A stretch of 64,000 bases of DNA. Origin: Aquisphaera giovannonii. Its GTDB lineage: Bacteria > Planctomycetota > Planctomycetia > Isosphaerales > Isosphaeraceae. A program made the translations under genes and the position numbers. The stretch lies in the NCBI RefSeq assembly GCF_008087625.1, contig NZ_CP042997.1, positions 9,858,001 through 9,922,000 on the forward strand. Direction: 5' to 3'. The notes beneath the pieces were generated by a model. The model had not been told where the DNA came from. It ran no database searches and saw only the letters and a list, made by a program, of their open reading frames with translations. Positions 57,835-64,000 of this stretch are shown here, one piece after another. Position 1 is the stretch's first letter. The number at the start of each line of letters is the position of its first letter.

Positions 57835-60800
57835 ATGAGCTCTTCTTTCCTCGAGGCCCCCGCCCCCGCGGGGGGCGACGCCGGTGCGGGTGCGGACCGC
57901 GACGGCCTGCGGCTCCCCGACCTGCTCGACACGCGGCCGATCCGCGCGGAGCTGCTGGGGATCGAGCGGCTGGAAGGCCGGGCCCGGCGGCTCGCGGCGG
58001 TCTGCCGCCTGGGCGGGCCGCAGCGCCAGGGCAGCCCGCTGCTGAAGCGGTTCGTCGAGAACGGCGAGGCCCTGGAGGTCGCCCGGCGGCGGATCTTCGG
58101 CGACTCCGGCCGCCAGCAGATCCACGGCCTCGACGCCGACTGGCTCGCCGACAACTTCCCGATCGTGGACGAGGTGCTCCGCGAGATCCGCCTGGACATG
58201 CCCCGCGGCTACGACGCCGTCCTCCCCAAGCTCGGCGTACCGCCCCTGGCCGGCTACCCCCGCGCCTACGCCCTGGCCCTGGCCCTCGTCGCCCACACCG
58301 ACAGCGAGCTCGACGAGAACCGGATCACCCGGTTCGTCCAGGCCTTCCAGGAGGTCGCGCCGCTGACCATCGGCGAGCTCTGGGCGCTGCCCACCATGTG
58401 CCGGCTCGTCCTCATCGAGAACCTGCGCCGCCTCGCCGACGAGATGCTCCGCCGCTGGGACGAGCGCGGCCGCGCCGACCGCTGGTGCGAAGAGGTGCTC
58501 CGGGGCGGCCCGGCCGGCCCCCCCTCGCCGGGGGAGGGGCGGTTCTCGCGTGCGGGGTCCCACCCCGCCCCTCGCCCGCACGAAGCGGGGGGCGGATCGC
58601 CCGAGCCGAGCCGATCGCGGGATGCCGCCATCGCGGGGGACGACGCAAGTCCCGGCTCTACCCCTTTCGAAAGGGGAGTCGGAGGGGGTGCATCGTCCGA
58701 GCCGCGGCGGTCGGGGAACTCTCCCTCGGCAAGGGGGGAAGCGACATCGGGCTTGCCCGCCGACGGCACGTTCACGCCGCCGTTCGTGGTCCGGCTCGTG
58801 CAGGTCCTCCGCGACCGCGGGCCCGCGGCGCAGCCGGCCATCGATCGCCTGGAGGCCGCGCTCGCCGCGGAGCGCCTGGACATCGACGAGATGGTCGGCC
58901 GCGAGCACCACCGCCAGGCCGCCAACCAGATCACCGTCGGCAACTGCGTGCTCAGCCTCCGCGTCCTCTCGGCCATCGACTGGAACCTCTTCTTCGAGCG
59001 CTGCAGCGCCGTGCAGAAGGTCCTGCGGGACGACCCGTCCGGCGTCTACGTCCGCCAGGACTTCCCCACGAGCGACCGCTACCGCAAGGCCGTCGAGAAG
59101 ATCGCCCGGCAGTCCGGCGCCGACGAGCTGGCCGTCGCCAGCAAGGCCAACGAGCTGGCCGCGTCCTACCGGGGGGATGACCCGGCGCAGGGGCACGTGG
59201 GCTACTACCTCGTCGACCGCGGCCGGGCCGTGCTGGAGAAGGCCTTCGGCTACCGGCCCCGGGGGGGCGAGCGGCTCCTCCGCGCCACGCTCGGCCATCC
59301 CCGGCTGGTCTACTTCGGCACGATCGCCGGCCTGATGGCGCTGGCGCTCGCCCTGCTGGGCTGGGCCGCCGGCGCCGGGCCGTGGTCGGCCGGGGGCGCG
59401 GGCGGCTGGGCCTGGGCGGGCCTGGCGGCGGTGCTGCTGGCGGGCCTGCTGCCGCTGTCGGACATCGTCGTCGGCCTGGTGAACCACTTCCTCACGCTCC
59501 TGCTGCCGCCCCGCGTCCTGCCCAAGCTCGAGTTCAAGGACGGGGTCCCCGAGGAGTTCGCCACGTTCGTCGTGATGCCGTCGATGCTGGTCCGGCCGGG
59601 CAACGCGGAGGCGCTCTGCGAGCGGCTGGAGACCCACTACCTGGCCAACCCCACCGCCCGCGTCCGGTTCGCGCTGCTGACCGACTTCGCCGACGCGCCG
59701 GACGAGGTGATGCCCAACGACGCGGCCCTGATCGAGGACGCCCTGGGGCGGATCGCCGCGCTGAATCGACGGTACGCGGGGGGCGGCCCGGACCTCTTCT
59801 ACCTGTTCCACCGCCGCCGCCTGTACAACCCGGCGCAGGGCTGCTGGATGGGCTGGGAGCGCAAGCGCGGCAAGCTCTCGGAGTTCAACCGGCTGCTCCG
59901 GGGCCATCGCGACACGACCTACGACGTCCAGAGCGGCGACCCCTCCGCCCTGCCCCGGACGCGGTTCGTGATCACGCTGGACGCGGACACGCAGATGCCG
60001 CGGGACACGGTGAACCGGCTCATCGGCACGATCGCGCACCCGCTGAATCAGCCGCGGTTCGACGCGGCGGCCGGGCGGGTGGTCCGGGGCTACGGCCTGC
60101 TCCAGCCGCGGGTGAGCTTCCACCTGACGGCGGCGACGCACTCGCGGTTCGCCGGGCTGCTCGCGTCGTCCGGGGGCATCGACCCGTACTCGACGGCGGC
60201 CTCGGACGCGTACATGGACCTCTTCGGCCTGGGGAGCTTCACGGGCAAGGGGATCTACGACGTGGACGCCTTCGAGGCGGCCGTCGGCGCGACCTTCCCG
60301 GAGAACCACATCCTCAGCCACGACCTCATCGAGGGGAACTTCGCGCGCTGCGGCCTGCTCAGCGACACCGAGCTGTTCGACGACTTCCCGGCCCGCTACA
60401 ACGCTTACGCCCGCCGCGAGCACCGCTGGGTCCGCGGCGACTGGCAGCTCCTCCCGTGGCTCGGCCGGACCGTGCCGGCCCCCGCGCCGGGCACGGGCGT
60501 CGAGCCGGCCGGCGTGGCCGACCGCGCGCAGGCGGCCTCCCCGGGGCAGCCCGGGCCCGCCCCCGCCCCGGTCGAGCGGAGGCGGAACGTCCTGCCGGCG
60601 GTGGAGCGGTGGAAGCTGCTGGACAACCTCCGCCGCAGCCTCGTGCCGCCGGCGGTCCTGGCCATGCTGGCCCTCGGCTGGACGGTGCTGCCCGGCTCGC
60701 CCTGGCTGTACACCGCGATCGCGGCGCTGGTGCTCGGGCTGCCGCTGGTGAAGTGGGCCACGGCGGCGACGATGGGGGCGATCCGCTCCGGCAGGCTCAC

Positions 60801-63800
60801 GCCGCTTCGGGCCTGGCGGGAGAGCGTCCCCTCGCTGGGGGGCCAGGCGCTGCTCTCGGCGACCTTCCTGGCGGACCAGTCGCGGCTGCTCGGCGACGCC
60901 ATCGTCCGCACGCTCTGGCGGCTGTTCGTCTCGCGGGAGCGGCTGCTCGAGTGGGAGACCGCGGCGTCCACCGAGGCCCGCCTGGGGGCCCGGCTCCGCG
61001 ACTTCGCCGTCGGCATGTGGGGCTCGCCGGCGACGGCGCTGGCCCTCGCCGCGGCCATCGCCCTCCTCCGCCCCTCGGCGATCTGGGCCGCGTCGCCGTT
61101 CCTCCTGATCTGGCTGGCCGCGCCGCTGGTCGCCTGGTGGGTGAGCTGCTCGACGCCGGCCGTCGAGGAGCCGCTCTCCGACGAGGCCCGCCGGGCCTTC
61201 CGCCGCGTCGCGCGGAAGATCTGGGGCTTCTTCGAAACGTTCGTCGGCGAGGCCGACAACTGGCTGCCGCCGGACAACTTCCAGGAGGTCCCCGACGGCC
61301 GCGTCGCGCACCGGACCTCGCCCACGAACAAGGGCCTGCTGCTGGTCTCCACGCTCTCGGCGCACGACCTCGGCTACCTCGGCTTCCTCCGCCTGGCCGA
61401 GCGCCTGGAGAGGACGTTCGACACCCTCGAGCGGATGGAGCGGCACTGGGGCCACTTCTACAACTGGTACGAGACGACGACCCTCCGCGTCCTGCCGCCG
61501 GCCTACATCTCGACGGTGGACAGCGGCAACTTCCTGGGCTGCCTGGTGGCGCTCAAGCAGGGGCTCAAGGACAAGCTCCGGGAGCCGATCGTCGGCCCGG
61601 CCCTCGCCGACGGCCTGGCCGACACGTTCGGCCTCGTCGGCGACGACCGCGCGCGGCTCGCGCCGGGGATCGACGCCCTCCTCCGCGAGGCGCCCGCCGG
61701 CGCGGCCGCCTGGGCCTCGTGGCTGGAGCGATTCGAGCGCGAGGCCTCCGCGCTGTCCGACCGACTGGCGGCGGGCCGGGAGGAGGGCGAGGGCGACGAG
61801 CCCGGCTCCCCCGCGCACTGGGCGGGGCGGCTCCGCGCGATGGCCGCCGAGCGCCGGGCGGAGCTCGACGCGCTGATGGCCGCCGCGGGCGGGGCCGGCG
61901 ACGCGGCCGCCATCCCGACGGCCGGCGAGGCGCTCGGGCTCCGCGACCGCCTGCTGGGCCTGATCGGCCGGGCCGAGGCCCTCGCGGCGGCGATGGACTT
62001 CCGCCCGCTCTACAAGACCGAGCGCCACCTCTACGCGATCGGCGCGAACCTCGCCCAGGGGAGGCTGGACGTCTCCTGCTACGACCTGATGGCGTCCGAG
62101 TCCTGCCTCACCAGCTACCTGACGGTCGCCCGCGGAGACGCCCCGCGGAAGCACTGGTTCCAGCTCGGCCGGCCGTTCATCCGGGCCGCCGGGCGGACCG
62201 GCCTGCTCTCCTGGGGCGGGACGATGTTCGAGTACCTGATGCCCCGGCTGCTCCTCCGCAGCCTGCCCGGCACCCTGATGGCGGAGGCCGTCGAGACGGC
62301 CGTGGCCCGGCAGGTCGAGTACGGCCGCCAACTCGGCATCCCCTGGGGCGTCTCCGAGAGCGCCTTCGCGGCCCAGTACATCGACGGCGACTACCGCTAC
62401 CAGTCCTTCGGCGTCCCCGGGCTGGGCCTCAAGCGGGGCCTGGAGGAGGACCGCGTCGTCGCGCCGTACGCCACGCTGATGGCCACGATGATCGCCCCGC
62501 GCGAGGCCCTGGCGAACCTCCGCCGGCTGACGCGGGAGGGGGCCGAGGGGCCCTACGGGTACTACGAGGCGATCGACTTCACCCCCGCGCGGCTCTCGGC
62601 CGGGCAGCCCTCGGCGGTGGTGAAGTCGTACATGGCCCACCACCAGGGGATGAGCCTCGTCGCGCTGACGAACGTGCTCCGCGGGGAGGTCATGCCCCGG
62701 CGGTTCCACGCCGACCCCACGGTCCGCGCCGCCGACCTCCTGCTCCAGGAGCGGATCCCCCCGGAGACGCCGATCGTCGAGCCCCCGCGCGCCGCGGGCC
62801 ACGCCGCCGACGCGGAGGGCGAGGGGGACGGGGCGCCGGCCGGCGCCGGCGGCTCGCTCCTGAGCCGGCGGCTGACGTCGCCGTTCACGTCGGGGCCGCG
62901 GACGCACCTGCTCTCCGCCGGCCGCTTCCACGTGATGATCACCAACGGGGGATCCGGCTACAGCCGCTGCGACGGCCGGGACGTCGTCCGCTGGCGGGCG
63001 GACGCGACGTGCGAGCGCTGGGGGCAGTTCTTCTACGTCCGCGACGTGGGCTCCGGGGCGTTCTGGTCCGCGGCCCACCAGCCGACGTGCCGCCCGGCGG
63101 ACGACTACGAGGTGGTCTTCTCCGCGGACAAGGCCTCCTTCCGCCGCCGCGACGGCGAGGTCGAGACCCTGCTGGAGGTCACGGTGTCCTCCGAGCAGCT
63201 CGCGGAGGTCCGCCGCCTGACCGTGACCAACCACGGTCCGGCCCCCCGCGAGGTCGAGCTGACCAGCTACATGGAGCCGGTCCTCGCCCACCCCGGCTCG
63301 GACCTGGCGCACCCGGCGTTCGTGAAGCTCTTCCTCGAGACGCAGTTCGTGCCGACGAGCGAGTCCCTGATCTGCCGCCGCCGGCCCCGGGCGGCCGGGG
63401 AGCCGGCGCACTGGGGCGTGCACGTGATGGCGGTCGACCGCTCGGCGCCGGGCTGCGAGGCCGTCGGGCCGGTCCAGTACGAGACCGACCGCGCGCGGTT
63501 CATCGGCCGCGGCCGGACGCTCGCGGCCCCGGCGGCGATGGGCCCCGGCGCGGCCCTCTCGGGGACGACCGGCCCGGTGCTCGACCCGGCGTTCAGCCTG
63601 CGGCGGCGGTTCCGGATCGCGCCGGGAGGCTCCGCCGTGGCCGGCTTCACCCTGGCCGTCGCGGAGTCCCAGGACGAGGCCCTGGCCCTGGCCGACAAGT
63701 ACCACGGCATCAGCGCCGTGGCCCGGGCCTTCGAGCTGGCGTGGGCCCAACGCCAGGTGGAGCACGGCCACGGCAGCGCCGCCTCGGAGGAGGCCCACCT

Positions 63801-64000
63801 GTTCCAGCGGCTGGGGGCCCACCTGCTCTTCGACGGCGCCACCCTGCGGGGCCACGGCCAGGCCCCCCCGGAGGTCGCCTCCGGGGGCGGGTTCGCCGCC
63901 CTGGAGCGCCTCGGGCTGTCGATCTACCGGCCCATCCTCCTGCTCCGCGTGGCGGAATCCGGCGAGCTCTCCCTGCTCCGCCAGCTCCTGGCCGCGCACG
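57835..64000 (+). CDS. Cyclic beta-1,2-glucan synthase (GT84/GH94), N-terminal 2055 residues
   Basis: The frame opens at ATG 57835 (MSSSFLEAPAPAGG) and runs off the window, so about one third of a protein of roughly 2900 residues is missing. An N-terminal helical domain (about 30-480) is followed by membrane helices near 497-545 and a glycosyltransferase domain with Asp716 in ITLDADTQMPRDTVNRLIG, YGLLQPRVSFHL, SHDLIEGNFARCGLL and ARREHRWVRGDW near 861. More helices follow (VPPAVLAMLALGWTVLPGSP). After these come the glycoamylase-like region (HLYAIGANLAQGRLDVSCYD, AHHQGMSLVALTN) and the start of the GH94 phosphorylase-like part (ITNGGSGYSRCDGRDVVRWR). The enzyme makes cyclic osmoregulated periplasmic glucan from UDP-glucose. 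Residues about 222-305 are a low-complexity insertion derived from repeats. Confidence 0.93.
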   Translation, partial: MSSSFLEAPAPAGGDAGAGADRDGLRLPDLLDTRPIRAELLGIERLEGRARRLAAVCRLGGPQRQGSPLLKRFVENGEALEVARRRIFGDSGRQQIHGLDADWLADNFPIVDEVLREIRLDMPRGYDAVLPKLGVPPLAGYPRAYALALALVAHTDSELDENRITRFVQAFQEVAPLTIGELWALPTMCRLVLIENLRRLADEMLRRWDERGRADRWCEEVLRGGPAGPPSPGEGRFSRAGSHPAPRPHEAGGGSPEPSRSRDAAIAGDDASPGSTPFERGVGGGASSEPRRSGNSPSARGEATSGLPADGTFTPPFVVRLVQVLRDRGPAAQPAIDRLEAALAAERLDIDEMVGREHHRQAANQITVGNCVLSLRVLSAIDWNLFFERCSAVQKVLRDDPSGVYVRQDFPTSDRYRKAVEKIARQSGADELAVASKANELAASYRGDDPAQGHVGYYLVDRGRAVLEKAFGYRPRGGERLLRATLGHPRLVYFGTIAGLMALALALLGWAAGAGPWSAGGAGGWAWAGLAAVLLAGLLPLSDIVVGLVNHFLTLLLPPRVLPKLEFKDGVPEEFATFVVMPSMLVRPGNAEALCERLETHYLANPTARVRFALLTDFADAPDEVMPNDAALIEDALGRIAALNRRYAGGGPDLFYLFHRRRLYNPAQGCWMGWERKRGKLSEFNRLLRGHRDTTYDVQSGDPSALPRTRFVITLDADTQMPRDTVNRLIGTIAHPLNQPRFDAAAGRVVRGYGLLQPRVSFHLTAATHSRFAGLLASSGGIDPYSTAASDAYMDLFGLGSFTGKGIYDVDAFEAAVGATFPENHILSHDLIEGNFARCGLLSDTELFDDFPARYNAYARREHRWVRGDWQLLPWLGRTVPAPAPGTGVEPAGVADRAQAASPGQPGPAPAPVERRRNVLPAVERWKLLDNLRRSLVPPAVLAMLALGWTVLPGSPWLYTAIAALVLGLPLVKWATAATMGAIRSGRLTPLRAWRESVPSLGGQALLSATFLADQSRLLGDAIVRTLWRLFVSRERLLEWETAASTEARLGARLRDFAVGMWGSPATALALAAAIALLRPSAIWAASPFLLIWLAAPLVAWWVSCSTPAVEEPLSDEARRAFRRVARKIWGFFETFVGEADNWLPPDNFQEVPDGRVAHRTSPTNKGLLLVSTLSAHDLGYLGFLRLAERLERTFDTLERMERHWGHFYNWYETTTLRVLPPAYISTVDSGNFLGCLVALKQGLKDKLREPIVGPALADGLADTFGLVGDDRARLAPGIDALLREAPAGAAAWASWLERFEREASALSDRLAAGREEGEGDEPGSPAHWAGRLRAMAAERRAELDALMAAAGGAGDAAAIPTAGEALGLRDRLLGLIGRAEALAAAMDFRPLYKTERHLYAIGANLAQGRLDVSCYDLMASESCLTSYLTVARGDAPRKHWFQLGRPFIRAAGRTGLLSWGGTMFEYLMPRLLLRSLPGTLMAEAVETAVARQVEYGRQLGIPWGVSESAFAAQYIDGDYRYQSFGVPGLGLKRGLEEDRVVAPYATLMATMIAPREALANLRRLTREGAEGPYGYYEAIDFTPARLSAGQPSAVVKSYMAHHQGMSLVALTNVLRGEVMPRRFHADPTVRAADLLLQERIPPETPIVEPPRAAGHAADAEGEGDGAPAGAGGSLLSRRLTSPFTSGPRTHLLSAGRFHVMITNGGSGYSRCDGRDVVRWRADATCERWGQFFYVRDVGSGAFWSAAHQPTCRPADDYEVVFSADKASFRRRDGEVETLLEVTVSSEQLAEVRRLTVTNHGPAPREVELTSYMEPVLAHPGSDLAHPAFVKLFLETQFVPTSESLICRRRPRAAGEPAHWGVHVMAVDRSAPGCEAVGPVQYETDRARFIGRGRTLAAPAAMGPGAALSGTTGPVLDPAFSLRRRFRIAPGGSAVAGFTLAVAESQDEALALADKYHGISAVARAFELAWAQRQVEHGHGSAASEEAHLFQRLGAHLLFDGATLRGHGQAPPEVASGGGFAALERLGLSIYRPILLLRVAESGELSLLRQLLAAH
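58500..58750. repeat. Repeat-derived in-frame insertion inside the glucan synthase gene
   Basis: The 250 bases encode a Gly/Pro/Ser/Arg-rich segment with no family similarity. They include GC-rich hairpins at the left (CCCCTCGCCGGGGGAGGGG). At 58672-58745 lies a degenerate copy of the kdpA-kdpB intergenic repeat (39404-39485 read inversely), with the shared stretch GGGGAGTCGGAGGGGGTGCA and the end GGCAAGGGGGGAAG. The frame stays open. Confidence 0.7.

Noticed and set aside
57550-63999. A 2149-residue open frame on the minus strand opposite the glucan synthase gene
   Set aside because: It is the antisense shadow of a G+C-rich gene: its product is Arg/Gly/Pro/Ala-rich with no domains, while the plus strand encodes clear glycosyltransferase motifs.
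1-64000. tRNA or rRNA genes, CRISPR arrays, prophage modules
   Set aside because: No cloverleaf-like segments, conserved rRNA blocks, regularly spaced repeats or phage structural genes were noticed on reading both strands; a covariance-model scan was not possible here.

Overview
The window is about 71% G+C, gene-dense bacterial DNA that reads as a planctomycete chromosome, most like the Isosphaeraceae. The lineage call rests on gene families: a DUF1501 / cytochrome-DUF1549-DUF1553 pair, two DUF1559 pseudopilins, a TPR multiheme cytochrome, a TPR-VCBS-ASPIC protein and several short planctomycete-type exported proteins. No rRNA, tRNA, CRISPR array or replication origin was seen. One gene is cut at each window edge.

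Layout. 1-7.0 kb: tail of a DUF4139 protein, the DUF1549/1553-DUF1501 operon, an MscS channel and a DUF2254 membrane protein. 7.3-12.6 kb: a five-PAS hybrid histidine kinase, a 1.2 kb gene-free stretch, and a SIMPL-like protein. 12.7-14.6 kb: an ISAzo13-like insertion sequence that splits a small gene; the gene can be rebuilt in frame across an 8-bp target duplication. 15-24 kb: a cystatin-like protein, the 7-heme TPR cytochrome, a lipoprotein, a DUF1559 pseudopilin, a membrane protein and the TPR-VCBS-ASPIC protein. 24-30.7 kb: a DUF433/PIN-like fusion, an S41 protease, a TetR regulator, a sialidase, and a stress cluster (plasmid-stabilization-like basic protein, MgtC, two LEA-like proteins) carrying three sigma-54-like promoters. 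30.9-35.1 kb: a Cys-rich exported protein, a second DUF1559 protein and a secreted beta-propeller. 35.4-46.6 kb: a complete Kdp potassium locus (kdpF, A, B, C, a kinase-less KdpD, two more tiny membrane proteins) behind a membrane histidine kinase, a receiver-TPR protein and an NtrC-type regulator, all on the minus strand. 46.6-49.5 kb: a small accessory cluster (DUF7832-like, HicBA, macro domain, Uma2). 49.6-57.3 kb: a papain-like protease fused to a GH172 (DUF2961) domain, an EmrAB-type efflux pair and two hypothetical proteins. 57.8 kb to the end: the first two thirds of a cyclic beta-1,2-glucan synthase.

The Kdp pump, the MscS channel, the LEA-like proteins and the glucan synthase all fit osmotic or desiccation stress; that shared theme is inference. 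The most unusual points are the paired sigma-54 promoters over the LEA-like genes, a dispersed repeat captured in frame inside the glucan synthase gene and also lying between kdpA and kdpB, the protease-GH172 fusion, and a bacterial cystatin homologue in a genome that also encodes a papain-like enzyme.
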